From an uncultured Arachnia sp. (GTDB lineage Bacteria; Actinomycetota; Actinomycetes; Propionibacteriales; Propionibacteriaceae): a stretch of 64,000 bases of DNA. Positions within the stretch are counted from its first letter, which is position 1; each line of letters begins with the position of its first letter. The notes beneath the pieces were generated by a model, which was not told where the DNA came from, did no database searches, and saw only the letters and a list, made by a program, of their open reading frames with translations. The stretch covers positions 124,001-188,000 of the forward strand of contig CAKUBE010000001.1 of assembly GCA_934636715.1 (NCBI GenBank). The letters are read 5' to 3'. Shown here piece by piece: positions 1 to 8,653 of the stretch. The position numbers were made by a program, and so were the translations under genes.

Positions 1-3
1 GGG

Positions 4-654
4 ATGGTCTCCGGCACCCGCGGCCCGCTCGACCCGCTGACGGTCGACGTCGACAAGGCCGTCTCCTGGTTCCTCGACGCGCAGCCCTCGGACCCGGACC
101 AGGCCTGCACCATGGAGTACCGGCTGACCTACGTCGTCGCGTTCGAGTACGAGGACGGCTCGCTGATCCCCGTGCAGGGCGAGCTGCACGGCTGCCGCAC
201 GGTGACCGACGGTTCGCGGTACGTGGACGGGGGAGACGGGTTCCTCGACCTGCTGACCGACCTCTGGCTCGCCAACCGGGTCGACGCCGAGCTGGTTTCG
301 GTGGACCTCTGCACCACCGGGTCGGTCTTCGCCGCAAAACCTGAGGACGCGGTCTCCGCCGCCGTCTGCATTCCCGCGGCGGACGGGACGCGCGGCGCGG
401 CCCACCTGCCCGATCCCGCCGCCATCGGCGCTTCGATCGCCGCCAACTCGGTCGACGTGGACTCGGTGACGACTGCGCTCGACCCGCAATCGACGACGCT
501 CGAGCTGATGAACTCGTCTGGCGACATCCTGTCCTTGGAGCGCCTTGCCGAGGGCGGGTACCTCTTCTTCGAGGGCGATCAGGCGAGGGCGTGGACACCG
601 AGCACCGACGAGTCCGCCGTCCTCGACGCGGCGATCGCCGGCGCCGGGGAATGA
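4..654 (+). CDS. Hypothetical protein, probably 5'-truncated by the window edge
   Basis: The frame is open from the first base of the window, so the ATG at 4 may be internal and the true N-terminus may lie outside. The visible 216 residues are acidic, with a soluble alpha/beta look. I see no signal peptide, membrane segment or catalytic motif. Three cysteines (in ACTMEYR, HGCRTV and DLCTTG) could form disulphides, which would fit an extracytoplasmic domain whose signal is missing here. I do not recognise the family. The downstream 173 bases hold a small palindromic element and the GH35 leader. Confidence 0.55.
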   Translation: MVSGTRGPLDPLTVDVDKAVSWFLDAQPSDPDQACTMEYRLTYVVAFEYEDGSLIPVQGELHGCRTVTDGSRYVDGGDGFLDLLTDLWLANRVDAELVSVDLCTTGSVFAAKPEDAVSAAVCIPAADGTRGAAHLPDPAAIGASIAANSVDVDSVTTALDPQSTTLELMNSSGDILSLERLAEGGYLFFEGDQARAWTPSTDESAVLDAAIAGAGE

Positions 655-720
655 CGACCGGGTGATCGCGAGGGGTGCGCGGAGGCGGCGCTTCACTCCC
701 GTCATCTGAAAGGATGAGTC

Positions 721-782
721 CTAGGGAAGCACTGATCAATCGGGCACCGGCTGCGGCGCACCATTGATCAGTACTTCCCTAG
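721..782. mobile_element. 54-bp MITE-like palindrome with CTAG target duplication
   Basis: The inner element runs 725-778. It begins GGAAGCACTGATCAAT and ends with the near-perfect reverse complement of this (one mismatch), around a 22-nt loop. CTAG stands directly outside each end (721-724 and 779-782). Inverted ends beginning GGAAG plus a 4-bp YTAR target duplication are the signature of IS5-subgroup insertion sequences, so this reads as a minimal non-autonomous derivative. A sister copy lies at 44917-44946. It sits between the preceding gene and the GH35 operon and could also act as a hairpin terminator. Confidence 0.7.
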
Positions 783-827
783 TGGAGCGCCTCCCCGGGA
801 GGCCGGATTTCGTAAGAGGAAACACGC

Positions 828-2609
828 ATGGGCACTCTCGTCGTCGACGGCCGCCGCTTTCTGAGGGACGGCGTCGAACACCGGATCCTCTCGGGCGCGC
901 TGCACTACTTCCGGGTCCACCCGGGGCAGTGGCAGCGACAGCTCAGGATGCTGCGGGCGATGGGCCTGAACACCGTCGAGACCTACGTGCCGTGGAACCT
1001 GCACGAACGCGCGGAGGGCGTCGTCGAGCGGCTCGACGAGCTGGCGGAGTTCCTCGACCTCGCAGCCGGCGAGGACCTCGACGCCATCGTGCGTCCCGGC
1101 CCGTACATCTGCGCGGAGTGGGACAACGGGGGACTGCCCGCGTGGGTGACCCATCGCCAGGGCGCCCGGATCCGGTGCGCGGATCCGCAGTGGCTCGCCT
1201 GCGTCGACGCCTGGTTCGACCGTCTCATCCCGGTCATCGCGGAGCGGCAGTCCACCCGGGGCGGCAACGTCGTCATGGTCCAGGTGGAGAACGAGTACGG
1301 CTCCTTCGGCTCCGACAAGGACTATCTCGCGCATCTGCGCGACGGGCTCCTCGCCCGCGGCATCGACGTCCCCCTCTTCACCTCGGACGGCTCCGAGCAG
1401 TGGATGCTGGAGGGCGGAACCCTTCCGGACGTGCTGGCGACGGTGAACTTCGGCAGCGGCGGCCGGGCGGCCTTCGAGGCCCTCGAGGCGTTCCGGCCGG
1501 GGCAGCCGTGGATGTGCATGGAGTTCTGGGACGGCTGGTTCGATCACTGGGGCGGCGCGCACGCCGGCCGGTCCGTGGACGACGCGGCGCGGGAGCTCGC
1601 CGAGGTGCTCGACTGCGGCGCGTCCGTCAACCTCTACATGGCCCAGGGCGGGACCAACTTCGGCACGTGGTCCGGCGCCAACCGGCGCGGCCCGTGGCAC
1701 GAGGGCGCGTTCGTCGCGACGACCACGTCGTACGACTACGACGCCCCCATCGACGAGCAGGGCCGGCCCACCGCCAAGTTCGACGCGTTCCGCGACCTGC
1801 TGCGGCGGCACGCCACCACGCCGTCGGTCGACGTCCCGCCTCCCGCCCCCGTGCTGCCTGCGGCGACCATCGCGCTGCGGCCGGGCCCGGCGATGCGCCG
1901 GACCGACGCCGTGTCGGTCCGCGACGTGCGCACGCCGCTCGCGCCGTCGCTCGACGACCTCGGCATCGACCAGGGCGTGGCCTGGCACGAGGCTGTCATC
2001 GGGGGACCGCGGCCGGCGTTGCCGCTCATCTGCACCGGGGTCGGCGACTTCCTCTCGGTGTTCGCCGACGGCCGCCTCGTCGGGCGCGGCAGCGGCCCTG
2101 AGGTGGTGGCCGAACTTCCCGAGGTGGGGCCGGACGGCCTGCGGCTGGAACTGGTCGTCGAGTCCCTCGGGAGGGTGAACTACGGTCCCCGCCTCGGGGA
2201 GGGGAAGGGCATCACGGGCCACGTCCGTCATGGGCAGCAGCTCGTGCACACCTTCGTCTCGCACGCCGGGCGCGTCGACGCGCTGCCCACCCCGGGCGCG
2301 ACATCATCGTCCGCGGCGCCGGGCCCGCGGTTCCACACGGGCTCCTTCGACGCGCCGTACCCGGGCGATGCCTGGATGGCGGTCGACGGCGTCGAGCGCG
2401 CCGTCGTGTGGGTGAACGGCTGGTGCCTCGGGCGGCTCCTCGCGGTCGGCCCGCAGCGAACCCTCTACGTCCCGGGCCCGTGCGTCGTGGCCGGGGACAA
2501 CACCGTCGACCTCCTGGATCTCGCGCCCGAGGAGGGCCGGGAGATCACTCTGCGGGTGGTCGAGCGTCCTTCTTTCGAGGCTTCTGATGACGAGGAGACA
2601 CATGTCTGA
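828..2609 (+). CDS. GH35 beta-galactosidase
   Basis: Predicted glycoside hydrolase family 35 retaining beta-galactosidase of 593 residues. An N-terminal TIM barrel (about 5-320) opens with LSGALHYFRVHPGQW. It carries the proton-donor region VQVENEYGS (Glu154/Glu156) and the nucleophile Glu232 in MEFWDGWFDHWG. A C-terminal beta-rich jelly-roll part follows. No signal peptide is visible, so it should act on imported galactosides. The ATG at 828 follows an AAGAGGAAAC ribosome site. It heads a plus-strand run with a Gfo/Idh dehydrogenase, KDPG aldolase, KDG kinase and KduD, and overlaps the next gene by 8 bases. Galactosyl side chains of a uronate-containing polymer are a sensible substrate, but that is inference. 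Confidence 0.9.
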   Translation: MGTLVVDGRRFLRDGVEHRILSGALHYFRVHPGQWQRQLRMLRAMGLNTVETYVPWNLHERAEGVVERLDELAEFLDLAAGEDLDAIVRPGPYICAEWDNGGLPAWVTHRQGARIRCADPQWLACVDAWFDRLIPVIAERQSTRGGNVVMVQVENEYGSFGSDKDYLAHLRDGLLARGIDVPLFTSDGSEQWMLEGGTLPDVLATVNFGSGGRAAFEALEAFRPGQPWMCMEFWDGWFDHWGGAHAGRSVDDAARELAEVLDCGASVNLYMAQGGTNFGTWSGANRRGPWHEGAFVATTTSYDYDAPIDEQGRPTAKFDAFRDLLRRHATTPSVDVPPPAPVLPAATIALRPGPAMRRTDAVSVRDVRTPLAPSLDDLGIDQGVAWHEAVIGGPRPALPLICTGVGDFLSVFADGRLVGRGSGPEVVAELPEVGPDGLRLELVVESLGRVNYGPRLGEGKGITGHVRHGQQLVHTFVSHAGRVDALPTPGATSSSAAPGPRFHTGSFDAPYPGDAWMAVDGVERAVVWVNGWCLGRLLAVGPQRTLYVPGPCVVAGDNTVDLLDLAPEEGREITLRVVERPSFEASDDEETHV

Positions 2610-3789
2610 AGCGAGTGCCCCGCTGCGCGTCGGAGTGGTGGGGGTCGGGGCCCGCTCGGTGATCGCGCGGCACGTCGAGTCGCCGGAGAACGGGGGCCTG
2701 ATCACGGCCGCGTACGAGCCGCATCCCGACGCGGCGCAGCGAATCCTGGCGCGGCTGGGTCGCGCCGACATCGTCGCCGCCGACAGCCTCCGGGGACTGA
2801 TCGAGTCGGGCATCGACGCGGCGCTGGTGACGTCCCCCGACGACACCCACGCCGCCATCGCCTGCGAGCTCCTGGAGGCGGGCGTCCCCGTCTATCTCGA
2901 GAAGCCGATCGCGATCCACCTCGACGACGCGACGCGCATCCTGACCACGGCGTATGAGACCGGCACCCGGCTGTACGTCGGCCACAACATGCGGCACATG
3001 GACGTGGTGCGCGGCATGGGCGACCTCATCCGCCAGGGGGCGATCGGCGAGGTGAAGGCGATCTGGTGCCGCCACTTCGTCGGCAACGGCGGGGACTACT
3101 ACTTCAAGGACTGGCACGCGGACCGCCGCCGGGTCAACGGGCTGCTGCTGCAGAAGGCCGCGCACGACCTCGACGTGATGCACTGGCTGGCCGGTTCGCA
3201 CACGGTGCGGGTCACCGCGATGGGCGCGTTGTCGCTCTACGGCCAGGTCCAGGATCGCCGCGACCGGACCGGTGAGCTGATGGGCGACTGGTTCAGCTAC
3301 GACAACTGGCCGCCGCTGTCCCAGACCGGGTTGAACCCCGTGGTCGACGTCGAGGACCTGTCGATGATGTTGATGAGGATGGAGTCGGGCGTGCTGGCCT
3401 CCTACGAGCAGTGCCACTACACGCCGGACTACTGGCGCAACTACACGGTGATCGGCACCGAGGGCCGGATTGAGAACTTCGGCGACGGCGACGGCGGCGT
3501 GATCAAGCTGTGGAACCGGCGCCGCGACTACGACCCGGACGGCGATGCGCAGTTCCCGATCGTGGGCGACGCCGGCGGCCATGGCGACGCGGACCGTCTG
3601 ACCGTCGGCGAGTTCGTCCGGTTCGTGCGCGAGGGCGCCCCGACGGACACCTCCCCGCTGGGCGCCTGGTACGCCGTCGCGGCGGCGGTCCAGGCCACCG
3701 ACTCGCTGCGCTCGGGCTCCGTGCCGCGCGACATCCCGCCTCTGCCCGCGGACCTGGTCGACTACTTCGACCGCCATCAGAAGCGCTGA
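2602..3789 (+). CDS. Gfo/Idh/MocA family oxidoreductase
   Basis: NAD(P)-dependent sugar dehydrogenase family, 395 residues from this start. The N-terminal Rossmann segment begins RVGVVGVGARS. The family EKP motif is in VYLEKPIAIH, and AAHDLDVMHWL supplies the catalytic-helix Asp/His region. An unusually long aromatic and acidic insert follows (GDWFSYDNWPP). The start at 2602 is preferred over 2587 because GAGGAG lies 5 bases upstream. It overlaps the GH35 stop by 8 bases, so the two are translationally coupled. Its substrate cannot be read from sequence. In this setting it may oxidise or epimerise a sugar or uronate released from the glycan. Confidence 0.85.
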   Translation: MSEASAPLRVGVVGVGARSVIARHVESPENGGLITAAYEPHPDAAQRILARLGRADIVAADSLRGLIESGIDAALVTSPDDTHAAIACELLEAGVPVYLEKPIAIHLDDATRILTTAYETGTRLYVGHNMRHMDVVRGMGDLIRQGAIGEVKAIWCRHFVGNGGDYYFKDWHADRRRVNGLLLQKAAHDLDVMHWLAGSHTVRVTAMGALSLYGQVQDRRDRTGELMGDWFSYDNWPPLSQTGLNPVVDVEDLSMMLMRMESGVLASYEQCHYTPDYWRNYTVIGTEGRIENFGDGDGGVIKLWNRRRDYDPDGDAQFPIVGDAGGHGDADRLTVGEFVRFVREGAPTDTSPLGAWYAVAAAVQATDSLRSGSVPRDIPPLPADLVDYFDRHQKR

Positions 3790-3808
3790 GAGCGGAGCCG
3801 GAGGTCTC

Positions 3809-4426
3809 ATGGAACTGGGTGTCAATCGGATCGTGCCGGTGGTGGTGATCGAGCGGGCGGATCGCGCCGTCGGTCTCGGTGAGGCGCTGGTGGCGGGCGG
3901 GATTCCGGTGGCGGAGGTGACGCTGCGGACGGCGGCCGGGATCGACGCGATCGCGGCCATGGCGGAGAACCCTGACCTGCTCGTGGGCGCGGGGACGGTG
4001 CTGACGGCAGGCCAGGTCGACCGCGCCGTCGATGCGGGTGCGCGGTTCATCGTGAGCCCGGGGTTCAGCCCGCGGGTGGTGGAGCGGGCTCTGGAGCGCG
4101 GCGTCGATGTGGTGCCGGGGACGGTGACGCCGTCGGAGATCATGGCGGCGTTGGATCTGGGGCTGACCACGCTCAAGTTCTTCCCGGCGAACGTGTACGG
4201 GGGCGTGCCCGCGCTCAAGGCACTCGGTGCGCCGTTCGCGGGCGTGCGCTTCATCCCGACAGGCGAGGTGTCGGCGGCGAACATCGGCGAGTACCTGGCG
4301 CTGGAGAACGTCGCCGCGGTCGGTGGGTCGTGGATGGTGCCGTCGGCCGCCATCGACGGCGGGGACTTCGACACTGTCCGCCAGTTGTGTCTGTCGGCTG
4401 TGGCCGCCGCGAACGGGGAGTTCTGA
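3809..4426 (+). CDS. eda: 2-dehydro-3-deoxy-phosphogluconate (KDPG) aldolase
   Basis: Class I aldolase of 205 residues, the usual KDPG/KHG aldolase length. It splits KDPG into pyruvate and glyceraldehyde 3-phosphate. The Schiff-base lysine is Lys123 in TTLKFFPANVYGG, the catalytic Glu is in VAEVTLRT (Glu36), and the phosphate-binding end is FIPTGEVSAANIGEYL. It stands 19 bases after the dehydrogenase and 1 base before the KDG kinase gene, so it is clearly one transcription unit. It supplies the last step of the uronate pathway whose earlier enzymes (GH88, KduI, KduD, KDG kinase) are all in this window. Confidence 0.92.
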   Translation: MELGVNRIVPVVVIERADRAVGLGEALVAGGIPVAEVTLRTAAGIDAIAAMAENPDLLVGAGTVLTAGQVDRAVDAGARFIVSPGFSPRVVERALERGVDVVPGTVTPSEIMAALDLGLTTLKFFPANVYGGVPALKALGAPFAGVRFIPTGEVSAANIGEYLALENVAAVGGSWMVPSAAIDGGDFDTVRQLCLSAVAAANGEF

Positions 4427-4427
4427 G

Positions 4428-5528
4428 ATGGCGCTCGAACTTCGTAACCCCGAGGACTGCCGCTACCAGGCCGTCGGCCTGGGTGAGGTGATGCTGCGTC
4501 TGGATCCGGGGGACTTCCGCGTCCGCACCGCGCGTTCGTTCACGGCGTGGGAGGGCGGCGGCGAGTACAACGTCGTGCGCGGCCTGTCACGCGTGTTCGG
4601 CCTGCCGACGGCGGTGTTGACGTCGTTCGTCGACGACGAGGTCGGCCGCCTGATCGAGGGGTTCATCCTGGCCGGTGGGGTGGACAACCGCTGGATTCAC
4701 TGGGCGGGTAGCGACGGCGTAGGCCGCCAGGCCTGCAATGGGCTGAATTTCACCGAGCGCGGCTTCGGCGTCCGCGGCGCCAAGGGCGTCTCGTACCGCG
4801 GGCAGACCGCCGTCTCCCAGCTGCGCCCAGACGACCTCGACCTCGACGAGCTGTTCGGCCGCCAGGGCGTGCGCTGGCTGCACACCGGCGGCATCTTCGC
4901 GGCGCTGTCCGAGCAGAGCGCCGCGACGGCGCTCGCGGTGATGACGGCCGCGAAGGAGCATGGTACGGCGGTGTCGTACGATCTCAACTACCGTCCCAGT
5001 TTGTGGGCCTCGATCGGCGGCCAGGCGCGGGCGCAGGAGGTCAACCGGGGGCTGGCGCGCTACGTGGACGTGATGATCGGCAACGAGGAGGACTTCACCG
5101 CCGCTTTGGGGTTCGAGGTCGAGGGGGTCGACGAGAACCTCACCACCCTGCCGATCGAGGGGTTCCGGGCGATGATCGACCGGGTGGCGGAGGCGTACCC
5201 GACCCTCTCCGTGATCGGCACCACGCTGCGCACGGTTCGATCGGCGTCGAACAACGATTGGGGTGCGGTCGCGTGGTCGCCCGAGACGGGCCTGGTCCAG
5301 GCGACGCACCGGGTGGGGTTGGAGATCTTCGACCGGGTCGGCGGTGGTGACTCGTTCGCGTCCGGCCTGATCTACGGCCTGCTCACCGGCCAAGGCCTCC
5401 AGGCCGCCGTCGAGCTGGGTGCCGCGCACGGCGCGCTGGCCATGACCACCCCAGGCGACACGTCGATGGTCACCGGCGCCGAGGTCGCCAAGCTGGCCCG
5501 GGGCGGCGGCGCCCGCGTGGACAGATAG
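4428..5528 (+). CDS. kdgK: 2-keto-3-deoxygluconate kinase, PfkB family
   Basis: PfkB/ribokinase-type sugar kinase of 366 residues. The N-terminal part has VGLGEVMLRLDPGDF and GGGEYNVVRGL for substrate binding. The C-terminal PfkB signature is DRVGGGDSFASGLIYGLL, whose Asp is the catalytic base. Lying one base after eda and just before kduD, it is assigned to phosphorylation of 2-keto-3-deoxygluconate to KDPG. Sequence alone cannot exclude another keto-sugar, but the pathway context is strong. The start at ATG 4428 avoids a long spurious N-terminal extension through eda. Confidence 0.87.
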   Translation: MALELRNPEDCRYQAVGLGEVMLRLDPGDFRVRTARSFTAWEGGGEYNVVRGLSRVFGLPTAVLTSFVDDEVGRLIEGFILAGGVDNRWIHWAGSDGVGRQACNGLNFTERGFGVRGAKGVSYRGQTAVSQLRPDDLDLDELFGRQGVRWLHTGGIFAALSEQSAATALAVMTAAKEHGTAVSYDLNYRPSLWASIGGQARAQEVNRGLARYVDVMIGNEEDFTAALGFEVEGVDENLTTLPIEGFRAMIDRVAEAYPTLSVIGTTLRTVRSASNNDWGAVAWSPETGLVQATHRVGLEIFDRVGGGDSFASGLIYGLLTGQGLQAAVELGAAHGALAMTTPGDTSMVTGAEVAKLARGGGARVDR

Positions 5529-5556
5529 CCTCGACCCGACTCCTGAAGGGGAAAGC

Positions 5557-6321
5557 ATGATTCTCGATTCGTTCCGGCTCGACGGGAAGGTGGCGCTGGT
5601 CACCGGCACCTCGCGCGGGCTGGGTCAGGCCGCGACGCTCGCGCTCGCCGAGGCCGGCGCCGACCTCGCCCTGCTCGATCGCTCCGTGCCCGCGGAGACC
5701 GTCGCGCTGCTCGAAGACCTCGGCCGCGCGCCGCTCGCCCTGCAGCTCGACTTCGCGACCGCCACCCCCGACGAGCTGGAGGCAGCGGTCCAGGCGGTCG
5801 TCGATCGCTTCGGCCGCATCGACGTCCTCGTCAACAATGCGGGCACCATCCGCCGGGCGCCGCTGCTGGAGCACCCCGCGGAGGACTGGGACGAGGTCCT
5901 CGCCGTGAACCTCGACTCGGTGTTCCACCTGTCGCGCGCCGCCGCCAAGCGGTTCGCGGCGCAGGGGAGCGGCAAGATCATCAACGTCGCCTCGATGCTG
6001 TCGTTCCAGGGCGGCATCCTGGTCCCCGGCTACACGGCGAGCAAGCACGCCGTCGCGGGTCTGACGAAGTCGTTCGCGGCAGAGCTCGCGGCCCAGGGCG
6101 TCAACGCGAACGCGATCGCGCCCGGATACATGGCCACGGACAACACCGCGGCGATCCGCGCCGACCTCGAGCGGGAGAAGGCGATCCTCGGGCGCATCCC
6201 CGCCGGCCGTTGGGGCACCAGCGCCGACCTGCAGGGCGCGTTCGTGTTCCTGGCCTCCGCGGCATCGGATTACGTCAACGGCGCGATCATCCCGGTCGAC
6301 GGCGGCTGGCTCGTTCGCTGA
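5557..6321 (+). CDS. kduD: 2-dehydro-3-deoxy-D-gluconate dehydrogenase (KduD-type SDR)
   Basis: Classical short-chain dehydrogenase of 254 residues. The NAD-binding TGTSRGLG is near residues 16-23, followed by the NNAG motif and catalytic Ser-Tyr-Lys in ASMLSF and GYTASKHAV. The run ANAIAPGYMATDNTAAIRAD is characteristic of KduD proteins. It reduces 2,5-diketo-3-deoxygluconate, the product of KduI, to 2-keto-3-deoxygluconate, the substrate of the adjacent kinase. GAAGGGGAAAGC supplies the ribosome site. It is the last gene of the first plus-strand operon and converges with the minus-strand thuA-like gene 35 bases away. Confidence 0.9.
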   Translation: MILDSFRLDGKVALVTGTSRGLGQAATLALAEAGADLALLDRSVPAETVALLEDLGRAPLALQLDFATATPDELEAAVQAVVDRFGRIDVLVNNAGTIRRAPLLEHPAEDWDEVLAVNLDSVFHLSRAAAKRFAAQGSGKIINVASMLSFQGGILVPGYTASKHAVAGLTKSFAAELAAQGVNANAIAPGYMATDNTAAIRADLEREKAILGRIPAGRWGTSADLQGAFVFLASAASDYVNGAIIPVDGGWLVR

Positions 6322-6356
6322 GGATCGTGCTGAGCGCCGTGTCGGGCGCGCGACCT

Positions 6357-7067
6357 CTACGATCCCGATGCCGTGCGGCTCGCCCACAGCAGCCCCCTCT
6401 CGATGACGGTGCGGATGTTGTCGTCCCGGAGAACGTCGAGGCTGTGGCCGGGCGTCGCGACGAAGATCCGTCCGGAGCCCCACAGGCGCGTCCAGACCGC
6501 GGGCGACGTGAGGGGCCGGTGCCACGGGTGGTACGGCTGCACGGGGTGCGTGGTGGTGGCGAGCACGTCGATGAGGTCGTCGTGCAGCACCCAGTACTGC
6601 TCCGTCGTCAGCTCGAAGTCGTCGAGGCCGGCCGTGATCTCGTGGCCGCGGCCGAGATCGGTGAGCTCGACGCGGTAGGTCAGGTAGTTGTCCGTCTCGT
6701 CGCCGACCCGCTCCTCGGGCCGGCGCCCAGGATGGGTGGCGAACTGGCCGCCGACCAGCTGAAGGTAGTCGGAGTTGTTGCGGTACGAGTCGGCGATGCC
6801 GCCGTGCCAGCCGGCGAGGCCGGTGCCGTTCTCGACGGCGGTCCGCAGCCCTCGGAGCGCCTCATGGGAGATCTCGGACATGGTCACGGACTGCAGGACG
6901 AGGTCCGTCGCGGCCATCGCCTCGGCGTCCGCGTAGACCTCGTTCGACTCCTCGACGCGCACCGTGAACCCGTTGCGTTCGAGGAACGGGAGGAACAGCT
7001 CGGTCGCCTCGACGGGATGGTGGCCCTCCCATCCCCCTCGCACGACCAGGGCGTTGCGGGTGTTCAT
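6357..7067 (-). CDS. ThuA-domain protein
   Basis: ThuA-like (trehalose utilisation A) domain protein of 236 residues with a class I glutamine-amidotransferase-like fold. It starts NALVVRGGWEGHHPVEATELF and has GLAGWHGGIADSYRNN and the later TEQYWVLHD and VQPYHPWHR segments, all typical of the family. The biochemical role of ThuA proteins is not settled. They commonly pair with Gfo/Idh/MocA dehydrogenases in sugar loci, as here: its ATG overlaps the stop of the upstream dehydrogenase by four bases. It probably acts in the same sugar or polyol pathway. Confidence 0.87.
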   Translation of the reverse strand: MNTRNALVVRGGWEGHHPVEATELFLPFLERNGFTVRVEESNEVYADAEAMAATDLVLQSVTMSEISHEALRGLRTAVENGTGLAGWHGGIADSYRNNSDYLQLVGGQFATHPGRRPEERVGDETDNYLTYRVELTDLGRGHEITAGLDDFELTTEQYWVLHDDLIDVLATTTHPVQPYHPWHRPLTSPAVWTRLWGSGRIFVATPGHSLDVLRDDNIRTVIERGLLWASRTASGS

Positions 7068-8236
7068 GGGCGCTCCACTTCGGTCATGCGGCTGCCGTCG
7101 GCCGCGCTGATCTCGATCGCAGCCAGGACGCGCTGAACGTTCAGGGCATCGGCGAACGACGGCGAGGCGTCGCCGCGGTCGTCGCCCGCGATGGCCCGCA
7201 CGAAGTCGACGACCTCATGCGTGAAGCCGTGCTCGTAGCCGAGACCGTGCCCGACGGGCCACCACGCGGACACGTAGGGGTGGTCGGCCTCGGTGACCTG
7301 GATGCGGCGGAACCCGGACATCGTCTCGTCGCGCGCGTCGTAGTACTCGAGCTCGTTCATGCGCTCGAAGTCGAACGCGATCGAGCCCGACTCGCCGTTG
7401 ATCTCGATGCGGTTCGCGTTCTTGCGCCCTGTCGCCATGCGGGTCGCCTCGAAGACCCCGAGGGCGCCGGAGGCGAACGACGCGGTGAAGGCGACGGCGT
7501 CGTCGACCGTGACCGGCAGTCGCTCCGCCCCGGGTTGGGCCTGGCCGCCGAGCCCGACCTGATCCCGCAGCACCGGCCGGGAGTCGACGAAGCGCCGCAT
7601 CACCCCCGACACGGCCGTGATCGGCGAGGAGATCAGCCACTGCGCCGTGTGGATGCTGTGGGCGCCGATGTCGCCGAGGGTGCCGGAGCCCGCGCGCTCC
7701 TTCGACATGCGCCAGGTCCACGGGGCGTCGGCGTCGCTCAGCCAGTCCTGCAGGTACTGGGCACGCACGTGCCGGATGGCACCCAACTGTCCGGCGTCGA
7801 CCATGCGCTTGGCGAGCGAGAGCGCGGGCGTGCGCCGGTAGCTGAAGCCGCACATCGCGACGAGGCTCGGGGCCGCGGCCGCCGCAGCGGCCATCGTCTC
7901 TGCCTCCTCCAGCGAGTTGGCCAGCGGCTTCTCGCACAGCACGTGCTTTCCCGCGGCGAGGGCGGCGAGCGCGATCTCGGCGTGCGTGTCGCCAGGAGAA
8001 GAGATGTCGACGATGTGGATGTCCGGGTCCGCGACCACCGCGCGCCAGTCGGTCGACGCCGCGTCCCAGCCGAGCTTCTCGGCCGCGGCGGCCGTGCGGG
8101 CGGGATCGGTGCCGACGATCACCGCGGTGCGCGGACGCACGGGCAGGTCGAAGAATCGCGGCGCGGTGTGCCACGCCTGGCTGTGGGCGCGGCCCATGAA
8201 GCCGGTGCCGATGAGGGCGACGTTCAACGAGGACAT
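7064..8236 (-). CDS. Gfo/Idh/MocA family oxidoreductase
   Basis: Second dehydrogenase of this family, 390 residues. The Rossmann start is NVALIGTGFMGRAHSQAW, the EKP motif is in HVLCEKPLANSLEEAE, and GDIGAHSIHTAQW is the catalytic helix region. The TSD loop of Gfo-type enzymes is replaced by a longer acidic segment. It is the first gene of the minus-strand pair and is translationally coupled (4-base overlap) to the ThuA-domain protein. It is not close to the dehydrogenase at 2602, so it is probably not a recent duplicate. Substrate unknown; inositol-like or hexose-derived keto compounds are usual for such pairs. Confidence 0.88.
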   Translation of the reverse strand: MSSLNVALIGTGFMGRAHSQAWHTAPRFFDLPVRPRTAVIVGTDPARTAAAAEKLGWDAASTDWRAVVADPDIHIVDISSPGDTHAEIALAALAAGKHVLCEKPLANSLEEAETMAAAAAAAPSLVAMCGFSYRRTPALSLAKRMVDAGQLGAIRHVRAQYLQDWLSDADAPWTWRMSKERAGSGTLGDIGAHSIHTAQWLISSPITAVSGVMRRFVDSRPVLRDQVGLGGQAQPGAERLPVTVDDAVAFTASFASGALGVFEATRMATGRKNANRIEINGESGSIAFDFERMNELEYYDARDETMSGFRRIQVTEADHPYVSAWWPVGHGLGYEHGFTHEVVDFVRAIAGDDRGDASPSFADALNVQRVLAAIEISAADGSRMTEVERP

Positions 8237-8361
8237 CTTCGTTCCTTAGGGTTGTTGCCTGCTCGGAGAGCCAATGGTCCGGACGACCTCGCCCGGTCTC
8301 GCGGTGCCAGCCGCGGTGGGAGGAATCTTACCTAGGTCCATGAACGAGGGGGAGAGGTACT

Positions 8362-8583
8362 ATGACCGTCATGAGCACCGAGGCGCCGAGCTTCCTGCCC
8401 TACGGGCGGGCGCTGACGCGTGCGGATCTGGAAGGGGTAGTCGATCCTGACGAGCCGTCGATCGTCGCATGGACCCTCAGGGGAGGGGCTTACCAGGAGA
8501 CGGTTCGCGCGTCCGGCGCGGAGTGGTTCGAGGTGACCGAGCCGTTCCCGGTGCGCTTCGCCCCGGCATCGCTCGTCGACTGA
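8362..8583 (+). pseudogene. Uma2-like protein with internal deletion (73-residue remnant)
   Basis: The 73-residue frame has a start typical of Uma2 family (restriction-endonuclease fold) proteins, LPYGRALTRADLEG. It jumps directly to a typical Uma2 C-terminus, WTLRGGAYQETVRASG followed by EPFPVRFAPASLVD. The roughly 110-residue core with the catalytic acidic residues is missing, so I read it as the scar of an in-frame internal deletion. It is still open, with two candidate ATGs (8362, 8371) after a GGGGGAGAGG ribosome site, so a small protein could still be made. Family recognition is from memory of conserved terminal motifs. Confidence 0.5.
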
Positions 8584-8653
8584 CGGCACCCTCTGACGTC
8601 CGTGCCGACGACGGCCGGTCCGCCCCGAGTCCAGACGAGCAAGGAACCGCAAC

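Noticed and set aside
2545..4374. Long minus-strand open frame of 609 codons
   Set aside because: It lies antisense to the dehydrogenase and KDPG aldolase genes; its translation is Arg/His/Val-rich with no domain pattern, a common artefact in high-GC DNA.
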